35,161 nucleotides of DNA from Streptomyces sp. AcH 505 (lineage in GTDB: Bacteria > Actinomycetota > Actinomycetes > Streptomycetales > Streptomycetaceae), in contig NZ_JTIY01000002.1 of the NCBI RefSeq assembly GCF_000818175.1, positions 1,067,673 to 1,102,833 of the forward strand, read 5' to 3'. Numbering within the stretch: position 1 is the stretch's first letter; each line of letters starts with the position of its first letter. Below, piece by piece: positions 15,668 to 23,795 of the stretch. Under the pieces are notes generated by a model that saw only the letters and a program-made list of their open reading frames with translations, had not been told where the DNA came from and made no database searches. A program made the position numbers and the translations under genes.

Positions 15668-16981
15668 TCAGGCGCGGTCGGGCGGGGTCTGGTAGACGTC
15701 GGGGATGCCGTCGTGGTCGGCGTCGACGGTCTCGGCCTCGCACAGCCGGCGATACACGCCGTTGCGCCAGCGCAGTACGACGGCGGCCAGGACGGCCGCG
15801 GTCAACGAGCCGAGCAGGATGGCGGTCTTGATGTGGTTCTGGCGGTCGGTACCGGGCTCGAAGGCGAGTTCGCCGATCAGGAGCGAGACGGTGAAGCCGA
15901 CCCCGGCGAGCAGCGAGACGCCCAGGACGTCCCACCAGGACAGCTCGCTGTCCAAGGAGGCGTGGGTGAAGCGCGCCAGCAGATAGGTCGAGGCGAACAC
16001 CCCGACGAGTTTGCCGATGACCAGCCCGAGGCCGACGCCGAGACCCGCAGGGTCGGCGAAGGTCGCTCCCAGGCCGCCGGAGAGTGAGACCCCTGCCGAG
16101 ACCAGGGCGAACAGCGGAACCGCGACCCCGGCCGACACCGGGCGCCAGTGGTGCTCGAACCGCTCGGAGAGACTGACCTGTTCACCGGAGCCGGCCAGCG
16201 CGGGAACGGCGAAGCCGAGCAGGACCCCGGCGATCGTCGCGTGCACCCCGGAGGCGTGCATCAGGGCCCAGGCCACGATCCCCAGCGGTCCCAGCAGCCA
16301 CCAGTGAGTGATGCGGCGGCGGGCCAGGAGGCCGAAGACCGCGATCACCGCGAACGAGCCGAGCAGCGGCCACAGGCTGATGTGGTCGCTGAACGCCACG
16401 GCGATCACCACCACGGCGAGGAGGTCGTCCACGACCGCCAGCGTCAGCAGGAACGAGCGCAGCCCTGCGGGCAGATGGGTGCTGATGATGGCCAGGACCG
16501 CAACGGCGAACGCGATGTCGGTCGCCATCGGCACGGCCCAGCCCTCCAGTGTCCCGCCGCCCATCACCGTGTTGACGATGACGTAGACGACGACGGGACC
16601 GATCATTCCGCCGACCGCGGCGATGATCGGAAGGGCCGCCCGGCTGGGGGAGCGCAGGTCCCCGGCGACGAACTCCCGTTTGAGCTCAAGACCCACGACG
16701 AAGAAGAACACCGCCAGCAGGCCGTCCGACGCCCACTGGGCCACGCTCAGATGCAGGTGCAGCCCGTCCGGCCCGAACGTCGCGTCGGTGAAGGAGGCGT
16801 AACCGGCCTTCCACGACGAGTTCGCCCACAGCAACGCGACGACGGCACCGGCCAGCAGCAGCAGACCGCCGACGGTCTCACTGCGCAGCGCGGACGCCGT
16901 GGCCTGCGCACTACGCCAGCTACTGGGACGGGCGAACAGCCGTGTCACGGACCGACGCGGGGGGAGCGGGCTGGCGGGCAT
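15668..16981 (-). CDS. nhaA: Na+/H+ antiporter NhaA
   Basis: A 437-residue membrane antiporter that exports sodium in exchange for protons. The NhaA hallmarks are FFFVVGLELKREFVAGDL (about 98-115), the AAVGGMIGPVVVY helix, GWAVPMATDIAFAVAVLAII with the ion-path Asp, LTLAVVDDLLAVVVIAVAF with the paired Asp residues of the ion site, HASGVHATIAGVLLGFAVPA, and a C-terminal GFTVSLLIGELAF. About 12 helices fit the family. The C-terminus ends in an extra soluble tail (AETVDADHDGIPDVYQTPPDRA). ATG 16981 is chosen because GGGAG lies 7 bases upstream; the longer frame to 17041 lacks support. The 279 bp upstream to the MFS gene holds no gene I can support. Confidence 0.94.
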   Translation of the reverse strand: MPASPLPPRRSVTRLFARPSSWRSAQATASALRSETVGGLLLLAGAVVALLWANSSWKAGYASFTDATFGPDGLHLHLSVAQWASDGLLAVFFFVVGLELKREFVAGDLRSPSRAALPIIAAVGGMIGPVVVYVIVNTVMGGGTLEGWAVPMATDIAFAVAVLAIISTHLPAGLRSFLLTLAVVDDLLAVVVIAVAFSDHISLWPLLGSFAVIAVFGLLARRRITHWWLLGPLGIVAWALMHASGVHATIAGVLLGFAVPALAGSGEQVSLSERFEHHWRPVSAGVAVPLFALVSAGVSLSGGLGATFADPAGLGVGLGLVIGKLVGVFASTYLLARFTHASLDSELSWWDVLGVSLLAGVGFTVSLLIGELAFEPGTDRQNHIKTAILLGSLTAAVLAAVVLRWRNGVYRRLCEAETVDADHDGIPDVYQTPPDRA

Positions 16982-17260
16982 CGATGACTCCCGAGGGGAA
17001 GAGGGCAGGCAGAAGGACTCGCCGACCAGACTTCCCGGCACACCACGATCAACCTAACGCATCCTCGGCACTTCACCCTTGTCGAACGCCGCACGGGCCT
17101 GACCTTCGACCGGACGGCGTTCGGAACGACGGGGTCCGGGGATCCGACCGTGACTCGGCAGGCTTCATGACCGAGATGGGTGCGCGTCCGCCACGCGGGC
17201 ACGCCGCGCGCTGTCCGGCGGCGACGGCGGTATCCATGACCCGCCGTACGAGACGTCGCG

Positions 17261-18577
17261 CTACGGCTGGTTCAACGGCGCCGTGGAGTCCTGAACGGCG
17301 CCCTCCTGGGCGGGATCCTGGGACGCCGGGTGATCCGGACCGCCGGCCGGGGCAGCGGCGCGCAGCGCGGCTTCGACCCGGCGGTTGCTGGTCATGGACG
17401 CGGTGACTGCCGTCATCGTCAGGAGGAGGCCGGCCGCGGCGTAGAGCGGGGTGCGGATGTCGTACGTGGCGGCCAGCCAGCCGCCGAGGAACGCCCCGAC
17501 GGGGGCGGCGCACATGGCCAGCATGCGGGAGGTGGAGGCGACCCGGCCCATCAGACGGGCGGGGACGATCGCCTGCCGGAGGGAGGGCCCGAGCACCATG
17601 GTGGCGCCCATGCCGGCCCCGCAGACGGCGAGCGCCAGCCCGGCCACGTACGGGTTCGGGGCAGCGGCCAGGCCCAGGATGGCAAGCCCTTCGACGGCGG
17701 CCGTGCAGGTCAGCGCGGTGCCGGTGCCGAGTCGGCGGCCGAGGTACGAGGCGATGCCCGCACCGAGCAGACCGCCGGTGGCCTCCGCCGTGAGGAGCAG
17801 GCCGAAGCCGTAGGTGTCGATGCCGAGGCGGTCGTGCGCGAAGAGGGCGAGGACGGTCTCCACAGCGAGGAAGGCGATGTTCCCGACCGCCGGGCGGAGC
17901 GCGAGCCCGAGCAGCACCCGGTCCCGGAAGACGTACGAGGCCCCGGCCCGCGCCTGCCGAAGCAGCGACTCGTGGACCTCCGGCACGGGGCGGGGCATGG
18001 CGGGCAGCGACCGTACGAGCATGGCGGAGAGCGCGAACGACACGGCGTCGGCCAGCAGCGGAACCGCCCGCCCGAGCGCGAGCAGCGCACTGCCCGCAGG
18101 CGGCCCCGCGAAACCGGACGCGGCGGTCTGGGCGCCGCGCAGACGGGAGTTGGCGCGCTCCAGGAGCGCGGGGTCGCGGTGGAGCAGATCCGGCAGGAAG
18201 GCCGTGGCGGCCGTGTCGAAGAAGAGTCCGCCGAGGCCGAGCAGAAAGGCGACGCCAGCGAGCAGCGGAATGCTCAGCGCGTCGAGCGCTGCCGCTGCCG
18301 CCGGTATCGCGAGCAGCACCGCACGCGCCGCGTCCGCGACCCACATCGTGCGCCGACGGTCCCAGCGGTCCACCAGCGCACCGCCGAGCACCCCGAAGAG
18401 CAGCCACGGCAGCGTCCCCGCTGCCGTGACGACGGCGAGCGCCATCGGATCGCGCGTCAGCGTCAACGCGATCAGCGGCAGCGCGGCCTGGGTGACCCCG
18501 TCGCCGAGCGATGACACGGTCTGCGCAGTCCACAGCCGTCCGAATCCGGTCGGCAACTTCTCAACGGACGAGATCAC
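17261..18577 (-). CDS. MFS transporter, drug-exporter type
   Basis: A 438-residue permease with about 12 membrane helices. The start FGRLWTAQTVSSLGDGVTQAALPLIALTLTRDP and the loop after helix 2, LLFGVLGGALVDRWDRRRTMWVADAARA, are the MFS motif A form of the enterobactin/macrolide exporter-like subgroup. The GTG start (18577) overlaps the stop of the ArsR-like regulator as GTGA, so the two are one operon and translationally coupled. Expression is therefore expected to be controlled by the operator at 19120-19143. The polar C-terminal tail (AAPAGGPDHPASQDPAQEG) is not conserved. Substrate unknown; efflux of a toxic compound is the likely job. Confidence 0.9.
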   Translation of the reverse strand: MISSVEKLPTGFGRLWTAQTVSSLGDGVTQAALPLIALTLTRDPMALAVVTAAGTLPWLLFGVLGGALVDRWDRRRTMWVADAARAVLLAIPAAAAALDALSIPLLAGVAFLLGLGGLFFDTAATAFLPDLLHRDPALLERANSRLRGAQTAASGFAGPPAGSALLALGRAVPLLADAVSFALSAMLVRSLPAMPRPVPEVHESLLRQARAGASYVFRDRVLLGLALRPAVGNIAFLAVETVLALFAHDRLGIDTYGFGLLLTAEATGGLLGAGIASYLGRRLGTGTALTCTAAVEGLAILGLAAAPNPYVAGLALAVCGAGMGATMVLGPSLRQAIVPARLMGRVASTSRMLAMCAAPVGAFLGGWLAATYDIRTPLYAAAGLLLTMTAVTASMTSNRRVEAALRAAAPAGGPDHPASQDPAQEGAVQDSTAPLNQP

Positions 18578-19113
18578 TTGGCGCCCCCCTCGGGCTGCTC
18601 CGGCTGTGCGGGGTGGAACAGTGCGAAGACGAGTGACGCGTCCGGCAGCGACGGATCGGACAACTCGCGGTATTCGTCCGCCAACGCCTCCAGCCGCGCT
18701 CCCAGCTGTGCGAACTGCTCCGCGGTGAGCCGGAGATGCGCCATCCGCACATGCCGCTCGCCGTCCGCCGGCGCCGCCTCCAGATCCGCCACCGCGTGCC
18801 GCATCAGCACATCCGGCCCTCCTTCGCCCGGGTCCGGCAGCTCGATCGACCGGGCGGCCATGGCGTAGTACCGCTCGGTGACGCCCCGGACCTTCCGCGT
18901 CCGCACCACCTTGACCAGGCCGGCCCGCTCCAGCAGCCGCACGTGATAGCTGGAACTCCCTTTCGCGAGGCCGACCCGCGCGGCGATCTGCGTGATCGTC
19001 GCCGGCTCGAAGCGGAGCACGGCCATGATCCGGTGGCGGGTGAGATTGGAGACGGCGCGCAGCTGCTCGTCCGTCGTGACGTGAAACGTCTCGGGAGGCT
19101 CGTCGGTAGGCAT
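18574..19113 (-). CDS. ArsR-like winged-helix regulator
   Basis: A 179-residue regulator. The N-terminal winged helix is clear: TDEQLRAVSNLTRHRIMAVLRFEPATITQIAARVGLAKGSSSYHVRLLERAGLVKVVRTRKVRGVTERYYAMAAR (about 14-88). The C-terminal half, ending MAHLRLTAEQFAQLGARLEALADEYREL, is the helical part common to this HTH_20/ArsR subgroup, which is often paired with an MFS transporter in Streptomyces. No metal-binding CxC is present, so the signal is probably not a metal (inference). ATG 19113 is preferred over the ATG at 19149, since the latter would place the perfect operator inside the coding region. The MFS gene overlaps the stop. Confidence 0.88.
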   Translation of the reverse strand: MPTDEPPETFHVTTDEQLRAVSNLTRHRIMAVLRFEPATITQIAARVGLAKGSSSYHVRLLERAGLVKVVRTRKVRGVTERYYAMAARSIELPDPGEGGPDVLMRHAVADLEAAPADGERHVRMAHLRLTAEQFAQLGARLEALADEYRELSDPSLPDASLVFALFHPAQPEQPEGGAK

Positions 19114-19119
19114 GCGAGT

Positions 19120-19143
19120 AATGGTCAACGAGTCTTGACCATT
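19120..19143. promoter_or_regulatory. Perfect 9 bp inverted-repeat operator of the ArsR-MFS operon
   Basis: AATGGTCAA (19120-19128) and TTGACCATT (19135-19143) are exact inverted copies around CGAGTC. The repeat ends 6 bases before the regulator ATG and would cover a leaderless promoter. The symmetry and place strongly suggest the regulator's own binding site. Confidence 0.75.
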
Positions 19144-19260
19144 GCGCAAGGGGTTTGTTCGGCCAAACGCCGACGCCGGGTCCCGCGCCCGTCGTGATCA
19201 CCTGCAACGAGCTGCCGGAACAGGGGTCTTCCTGATGCGGCGGCGTAGAGTCCGCGCGAA

Positions 19261-19306
19261 CCGTAGGGCCGGGGTCGGACCTCCACACCGCGCCCCGGCC
19301 CTACGG
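19261..19306. terminator. Terminator hairpin after ohr
   Basis: CCGTAGGGCCGGGG (19261-19274) and CCCCGGCCCTACGG (19293-19306) form a perfect 14 bp stem with an 18-base loop, starting 2 bases beyond the ohr stop on the minus strand. Confidence 0.8.
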
Positions 19307-19308
19307 CG

Positions 19309-19737
19309 TCACACCACTGTGGCGTCGATGGCAACCGCGATGTTGCCGCGCGTCGCGTTGGAGTACGGGCACATCGCGTGTGCCGCCTCGATCAGCTGGT
19401 CCGCCACCGCTTGTTCCACGCCGGACAGTTCGACGTGCAGCGCGGCGTTCAGGCCGAATCCGCCCTCCGGTGTGGGGTGCACTCCCACCTCCACAATGAC
19501 CGCGGAGTCGGCGATCTGAGTCTTCTGCTGCGCGGCCACGGCCTTGAGCGCCGAGTGGAAGCACGCAGCCCAGCCGGCCGCGAACAGTTGCTCGGGATTG
19601 GTCGCCCCGCCGGGGCCGCCCATCTCCTTCGGGATCGCCAGCGTCATGTCGAGCAGCCCGTCGTTGGTCCGGACACGACCTCCAGCCCTGCCGTCGCCGG
19701 TAGAGGTGGCAATGCCCGTGTAGATCTCTTTGGTCAT
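19309..19737 (-). CDS. ohr: Organic hydroperoxide resistance protein, Ohr/OsmC family
   Basis: A 142-residue cytoplasmic peroxidase that reduces organic hydroperoxides through two cysteines. Cys59 (AAGWAACFHSALK) and Cys123 (AAHAMCPYSNATRGN) match the reactive and resolving cysteines of Ohr, and the start MTKEIYTGIATSTGDGRAGGRVRTNDGLLDMTLAIPKEMGGPGGATNPEQLFA is typical. Two ATGs are in frame at 19743 and 19737. GGAAAGG (19744-19750, minus strand) directly abuts the first but lies 6 bases before the second, so 19737 is the start. The gene is divergent from the HdeD-like/FAD oxidoreductase operon. Most Ohr genes are run by a MarR-type OhrR; none is seen here, and the palindromes suggest TetR control instead. 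Confidence 0.94.
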   Translation of the reverse strand: MTKEIYTGIATSTGDGRAGGRVRTNDGLLDMTLAIPKEMGGPGGATNPEQLFAAGWAACFHSALKAVAAQQKTQIADSAVIVEVGVHPTPEGGFGLNAALHVELSGVEQAVADQLIEAAHAMCPYSNATRGNIAVAIDATVV

Positions 19738-19774
19738 CTTCATCCTTTCCGCGCCATCTGAAGATCGTCCGAAA

Positions 19775-19790
19775 CGAGAGAGAACGATCT
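19775..19790. promoter_or_regulatory. AGAACG-type site in the ohr leader
   Basis: CGAGAGAGAACGATCT holds the imperfect palindrome AGAACGATCT (19781-19790). Read on the minus strand it gives CGTTCTCTCTCG, matching CGTTCTCTCTTG of the central site (19837-19848) at 11 of 12 bases. It lies 38 bases upstream of the ohr ATG. Confidence 0.5.
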
Positions 19791-19829
19791 ATCTGCTTGT
19801 AGTTTCACCCTCTGTTCGGTCGCTGTCAA

Positions 19830-19851
19830 GGTAGAACGTTCTCTCTTGACA
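19830..19851. promoter_or_regulatory. Central palindrome AGAACGTTCT overlapping a -35 box
   Basis: AGAACGTTCT (19833-19842) is a perfect 10 bp palindrome. It is followed by a consensus TTGACA (19846-19851) that can serve the rightward operon; another TTGACA on the minus strand (19824-19829) can serve ohr. The 22 bases from 19830 match the TetR upstream site at 23796-23817 at 19 positions. Confidence 0.7.
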
Positions 19852-19883
19852 AGCGGCTCCACCCCTTGCCAAGCTGATGCGAC

Positions 19884-19897
19884 AGAACGGTCGTTCT
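19884..19897. promoter_or_regulatory. Third palindrome AGAACG-GT-CGTTCT
   Basis: AGAACG and CGTTCT are exact inverted copies around GT, 31 bases before the GTG of the HdeD-like gene and downstream of its likely promoter, a position suited to repression. Confidence 0.65.
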
Positions 19898-19928
19898 TGC
19901 AGACCGTCAGCCAATCGAAGGGATCATC

Positions 19929-20489
19929 GTGAGCACCATCACCGCTCCGGCCGGCGTCGCCGGCACCGCCTCCGCTCTGCGGCGGCTGTACTTCGTCCGG
20001 TTCGCGTTCGCCATCATCTGGGCGCTGATCATGGTGCCGACTGCTTCGAAGCTGAGCCCGGTCGTGGTCGCGCTGCTCGTGCTGTATCCGCTGTTCGATG
20101 TGGGTGCGGCCGTGTACGACGCGAAGGTTTCTCGCGGCACGGGGTCGACGAAGCTGCTGTACGTGAACGTCGCGGTCAGCCTCGTCACGGCTGTCGGCCT
20201 GGGCATCGCCTGTGCGTCCGGTATCCCGGCGGTGCTGCGCGTGTGGGGGGCCTGGGCGATCGTGGCCGGGCTGGTCCAACTCATCGTGGCCGTACCGCGC
20301 CGCACGATGGGTGGCCAGTGGCCGATGATCCTCAGTGGTGGCATCTCGGTCCTGGCCGGTGGGTCGTTCGTCGCGTCGGCAGCGGCGGACAAGCCGAGCC
20401 TGACCAGCGCCGTCGGCTACGCCATTCCGGGCGCCATCTTCTTCCTCATCTCGGCCCTGCGCCTGGGCCGCGCTGCCAAGGGGAACTGA
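19929..20489 (+). CDS. HdeD/DUF308-like six-helix membrane protein
   Basis: A 186-residue membrane protein with six predicted helices: LYFVRFAFAIIWALIMVP, VVVALLVLYPLFDVGAAVY, VNVAVSLVTAVGLGIACA, WGAWAIVAGLVQLIVAV, ILSGGISVLAGGSFVASAA and AIPGAIFFLISALRLG. This spacing is that of the HdeD/DUF308 group, which in enteric bacteria is linked to acid stress; here only the fold is suggested. The start is GTG at 19929 after GAAGGGA. The stop is followed one base later by the GTG of the FAD oxidoreductase, so the two are one operon under the divergent promoter with AGAACG palindromes. Confidence 0.75.
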   Translation: MSTITAPAGVAGTASALRRLYFVRFAFAIIWALIMVPTASKLSPVVVALLVLYPLFDVGAAVYDAKVSRGTGSTKLLYVNVAVSLVTAVGLGIACASGIPAVLRVWGAWAIVAGLVQLIVAVPRRTMGGQWPMILSGGISVLAGGSFVASAAADKPSLTSAVGYAIPGAIFFLISALRLGRAAKGN

Positions 20490-20490
20490 C

Positions 20491-21930
20491 GTGGACGCCA
20501 ACACGTACGACGTCATCGTGATCGGTGCGGGGCCGGTCGGGGAGAACGCCGCCGACCGGGTGGTCCAGGGCGGGCTGAGCGCCGCGATAGTCGAGCGGGA
20601 GCTGGTCGGCGGCGAGTGTTCCTACTGGGCCTGCATGCCGACCAAGGCGCTGCTGCGGAGCACGGCCGCGCTTCGAGCCGCCCGTCAGGTGCCGGGGGCG
20701 CGTGAGGCCATGACCGGTGACCTGGACGTCGCGGCCGTGCTGCGCCGCCGTGACTCCTTCGCCTCGCACTGGAAGGACGACGGGCAGGCGTCGTGGCTCG
20801 ACTCGGCCGGGATCCCGCTGCACCGGGGCCACGGGCGGATCAGCTCCGAGCGGGTCGTCGAGGTGACGGGCGAGGACGGTGTCGTGACGTCGCTGACCGC
20901 GCGGCATGCGGTCGTCGTCGCGACGGGCAGCGCCGCGCTCCTGCCGGACATCCCCGGCCTCAGTGAGGTGGCACCGTGGAGCAGCCGGGAGGCGGCCGCC
21001 GCGAGGGCGGTCCCCGAACGGCTCGCCGTGATGGGTGGCGGCGTGGTGGCCTCGGAGATGGCGACGGCATTCGCCGCGCTGGGGTCGTCGGTGACGATGC
21101 TGGCCCGTGACGGTGTGCTGCCGCTCGCGGAGCCGTTCGCCGGCGAACGCGTCACCGCATCGCTGAGGGAGGCCGGCGTCTCGGTGCTCCTCGGTGCGGA
21201 AGCCGCAGCCGTGAAGCGCGACGGTGACGGTACGGTGCACATCACGCTCACCACCGGCGAGCGCGTCGAGGCCGACGAACTTCTCGTCGCGATCGGCCGT
21301 ACACCGAACACCCAGGACATCGGCCTCGGCGCCGTCGGTCTGACGCCGGGCACCTGGCTCACGGTGGACGACACACTGCGGGTGGTCGGGGACGACGGGG
21401 CGCCGACGTCCGAGGGGTGGTTGTACGCCGCCGGTGACGTCAACCGCAGTGTGCTGCTGACCCATCAGGGCAAGTACCAGGCCCGTGCGGTGGGCGATGT
21501 CATCGTCGCGCGAGCCAAGGGCGAAGCGGTCGAGGACCGCCCGTGGGGCCGGCACGTGGCCACGGCCGACGACCGCGCGGTGCCGCAGGTGGTCTTCACC
21601 GAGCCCGAGATCGCGTCGGTGGGACTGACCGCGGCCGCCGCCGAGGCCGCCGGGCTCCGGATCCGCGTCGTCGACCACGACCTGGCCGCCGTCGCGGGAT
21701 CGGCCCTCCACGCCGACGGATACCAAGGCCACGCCCGCATGGTGGTCGACGAGGACCGGAAGGTGATCGTCGGCTTCACGCTCGTCGGCCCCGATGTCGC
21801 CGAACTCCTGCACGCCGCGACGATCGCGATCGTCGGAGAGGTTCCGCTGGACCGGCTGTGGCACGCGGTTCCGGCGTTCCCCACGATCAGCGAAGTGTGG
21901 CTGCGCCTGCTGGAAGCGTACGGCCGCTGA
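20491..21930 (+). CDS. FAD/NAD(P) disulfide oxidoreductase (class I, lipoamide dehydrogenase/mercuric reductase-like)
   Basis: A 479-residue flavoprotein. The FAD motif VIVIGAGPVGENAADRV is at 8-24, the redox-active pair Cys43/Cys48 lies in GGECSYWACMPTKALL, a second GxG motif LAVMGGGVVASEMATAFAALG binds NAD(P)H, and YAAGDVNRS is the second FAD contact. The C-terminal dimer domain ends HAVPAFPTISEVWLRLLEA. It differs from true lipoamide dehydrogenases by GxCSYWAC in place of GTCLNVGC, a variant common in actinobacterial enzymes of unknown electron acceptor. It is the second gene of the operon divergent from ohr, so a role in peroxide or thiol stress is likely (inference). Confidence 0.9.
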   Translation: MDANTYDVIVIGAGPVGENAADRVVQGGLSAAIVERELVGGECSYWACMPTKALLRSTAALRAARQVPGAREAMTGDLDVAAVLRRRDSFASHWKDDGQASWLDSAGIPLHRGHGRISSERVVEVTGEDGVVTSLTARHAVVVATGSAALLPDIPGLSEVAPWSSREAAAARAVPERLAVMGGGVVASEMATAFAALGSSVTMLARDGVLPLAEPFAGERVTASLREAGVSVLLGAEAAAVKRDGDGTVHITLTTGERVEADELLVAIGRTPNTQDIGLGAVGLTPGTWLTVDDTLRVVGDDGAPTSEGWLYAAGDVNRSVLLTHQGKYQARAVGDVIVARAKGEAVEDRPWGRHVATADDRAVPQVVFTEPEIASVGLTAAAAEAAGLRIRVVDHDLAAVAGSALHADGYQGHARMVVDEDRKVIVGFTLVGPDVAELLHAATIAIVGEVPLDRLWHAVPAFPTISEVWLRLLEAYGR

Positions 21931-22044
21931 CGGTCCGACCACGATGCCTCGTCCCGTCGGGCCGGACGGAGGCGAGGCGGTCTCCCGAACACCGTGCTGA
22001 CACAGGGCGTTGAAGGCTCGTCGTGACGCCAACAGGAGAAGCCC

Positions 22045-22116
22045 ATGAAACAAGAACCACTAGCGGTTACGAGCAAGGTGTCCCGACAGCGTCCTGACGC
22101 GAGTGGTGACGCGTGA
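22045..22116 (+). CDS. 23-residue leader ORF coupled to the hydrolase
   Basis: ATG at 22045 follows AGGAG (22034-22038) at 6 bases and encodes MKQEPLAVTSKVSRQRPDAS then GDA, ending in a TGA at 22114-22116. That stop overlaps the GTG of the hydrolase as GTGA in another frame. The hydrolase has no good ribosome site of its own, so the short ORF may carry ribosomes to it. It contains one rare CTA codon. No homologue is known to me; it may be a leader peptide or simply the translated 5' leader. Confidence 0.5.
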   Translation: MKQEPLAVTSKVSRQRPDASGDA

Positions 22117-23033
22117 ACGCGGATGCCGGCACCGCTGACCAGGCATTGGAGCAGTTACGTCTGCACGACGGCCGTGTTGTCGAGTTCGCCGTGCGAGGGC
22201 CGGAGGACGGGCCTGTTGTGTTCCTCCAGCACGGCATGCCTGGCTCGGCGGTTCCCATGGACACCGTGTGGGGCTCGGCCGTGGAGCGTGGGTACCGCGT
22301 CATCACGTACTCACGCGCGGGTTACGGCGCGTCGACTCCGATGCCGGGGCGCGCGGTTGCCGGCGCTGTGGAGGACGGTCGCGTACTGCTGGACCATCTG
22401 GGCGTCCGCCGCTGTCTGGTGGCGGGATGGTCTGCCGGTGGGCCGTACGCATTGGCCACCGGGGCGGCGGATCCACAGCGCGTGTCGGGCGTGCTGTTGA
22501 TCGCCTCGTTCGCTCCCTACGACGCCGAGGGGCTGGAGTTCGTCGCGGGCATGGGCGTACAGAACGCCGTGCTGTTCGGTGCCGCGGTTCAGGGTGAACA
22601 GGCCTTGCGTACCGCCGTGTTGCGGATGGGCGGAGCCCTCAGGGGCAGCGGCCCGGCGGACCTTGCCGCCGCGATGGCCAGTCTGCTGCCGGCGGTGGAC
22701 AGCAACGAACTCACGTCGGCGTACGGCGCGGACAACGCCGCGAACGTCAACCACGGCCTCGCGAGGGGGGACGCCGGATGGCTCGGCGACCTCCACGCGC
22801 TGACGTCGCCGTGGGGATTCGACCCCGGCAGCGTCGTCGTTCCCGTCGACCTGTGGCACGGCTCCCTCGATCGGATGGTGCCGATCGCGCACGCGAGGTG
22901 GCTGGCCGAACATCTGCCGACCGCGCGTCCCCACCTGCGGAACCACCACGGACACCTGTCGATCGGCGTCGGAAGCCTGGGGGACAAGCTCGACCGGCTC
23001 ATCACGAGGACGTCCCTGACGAGGCCGGTCTGA
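22113..23033 (+). CDS. Alpha/beta hydrolase
   Basis: A 306-residue alpha/beta-hydrolase fold enzyme. HG at 40-41 (FLQHGMPGS) forms the oxyanion hole, Ser107 in GWSAGG is the nucleophile, the Asp lies in DLWHGSLDRMVP and the His in NHHGHLSIG. It resembles actinobacterial esterases/haloperoxidase-like hydrolases with R-x-GYGAS after strand 4. The GTG start overlaps the stop of a 23-codon ORF. It is 182 bp after the FAD oxidoreductase on the same strand, so it may belong to the same regulon. Substrate unknown. Confidence 0.88.
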   Translation: MNADAGTADQALEQLRLHDGRVVEFAVRGPEDGPVVFLQHGMPGSAVPMDTVWGSAVERGYRVITYSRAGYGASTPMPGRAVAGAVEDGRVLLDHLGVRRCLVAGWSAGGPYALATGAADPQRVSGVLLIASFAPYDAEGLEFVAGMGVQNAVLFGAAVQGEQALRTAVLRMGGALRGSGPADLAAAMASLLPAVDSNELTSAYGADNAANVNHGLARGDAGWLGDLHALTSPWGFDPGSVVVPVDLWHGSLDRMVPIAHARWLAEHLPTARPHLRNHHGHLSIGVGSLGDKLDRLITRTSLTRPV

Positions 23034-23190
23034 GGAGCCGCGACGAGCGCGGTCGTCCCGGGCGCAACCCCAGCAGGAAACGATCGCTCACCAGCTTCAT
23101 GTACGACACCGGGTGCACCCGAGGCTGATCGACACCCAACTCTACGGCTGGACAACGGTGTTCATGGATCCCAAGGCCATGGACACCTGG

Positions 23191-23775
23191 TCAGGCGGTG
23201 CTTGTCTGCAGGATTCCCTCGACGCCGTTGATGAAGGTCTCGGAGATCAGTTCCGGGTCGAAGAGGCAGCCGGCTGCCATGGCGCCGTCCCGGAGCATGA
23301 CGAGGTGCCGGCCCGCGGGCTCGGCGGTTGTGGGGTGTGTCTGTGCCAGCAGCTCCGTGACGGTCTCCAGGAACCACTGCCGGTGGGCCAGGACTGCTTG
23401 GTGGATCGGGTGACTGATGTCGGGGTACTCGGCTGCCGCGTTGAGGAAGGCGCAGCCGCGGAATCCGTCGGACCGGATGCCCTCGGCGATGGATGCCGCG
23501 ACGGCCCGTACCTGGTCCGGCGCCGACTCGCTGCTGGTCCGCGCGGTGGCGACCTGGCCGCGAATGCCCTGGTCGGCCAGATCGAGGTAGGCCAGGACGA
23601 GTTCTTCCTTGCCGGCGAAATGCCGGTACAGCGTGGCTCGGGTCACCTGTGCTTCCGCGACGATCCGGTCGATGCCGACGGAGTGGATCCCCTCGGCGTA
23701 GAAGATCTGGGTTGCCGTGTTGAGCAGCCGTGCCCGTGCCTCCGAGGTGCTGCCGCCCGCTGTACTCCGACTCAT
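23191..23775 (-). CDS. TetR-family regulator
   Basis: A 194-residue repressor. The helix-turn-helix runs RLLNTATQIFYAEGIHSVGIDRIVAEAQVTRATLYRHFAGKEELVLAYLD (about 16-65). The C-terminal domain with FRGCAFLNAAAEYPDISHPIHQAVLAHRQWF is common in TetR proteins that answer to small reactive or lipophilic compounds. The longer open frame upstream has no conserved sequence. Its own promoter carries GGTAGAACGTTC followed by GGTCTTGGCA, nearly the same as the site between ohr and the FAD oxidoreductase operon 4 kb to the left. It is therefore the best candidate regulator of that divergon. It is convergent with the hydrolase; the 157 bp between them has no feature I can support. Confidence 0.88.
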   Translation of the reverse strand: MSRSTAGGSTSEARARLLNTATQIFYAEGIHSVGIDRIVAEAQVTRATLYRHFAGKEELVLAYLDLADQGIRGQVATARTSSESAPDQVRAVAASIAEGIRSDGFRGCAFLNAAAEYPDISHPIHQAVLAHRQWFLETVTELLAQTHPTTAEPAGRHLVMLRDGAMAAGCLFDPELISETFINGVEGILQTSTA

Positions 23776-23795
23776 GGCGCCCGAGCTTACCAAAC

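Noticed and set aside
17042-17260. Possible small gene between NhaA and the MFS transporter
   Set aside because: Short frames on both strands are Arg-rich and without ribosome sites or recognisable sequence.
17073-18533. 486-codon minus-strand frame within the MFS gene
   Set aside because: Arg/Pro/His-rich shadow in another frame of the same strand; the MFS frame has hydrophobic helices and motif A.
18578-19288. N-terminal extension of the MFS frame to 19288
   Set aside because: It runs through the ArsR-like gene in another frame; the GTG at 18577 with GTGA overlap is the natural start.
20446-22053. 535-codon minus-strand frame opposite the FAD oxidoreductase
   Set aside because: Antisense to a protein with FAD motifs and a redox disulfide; no own motifs or ribosome site.
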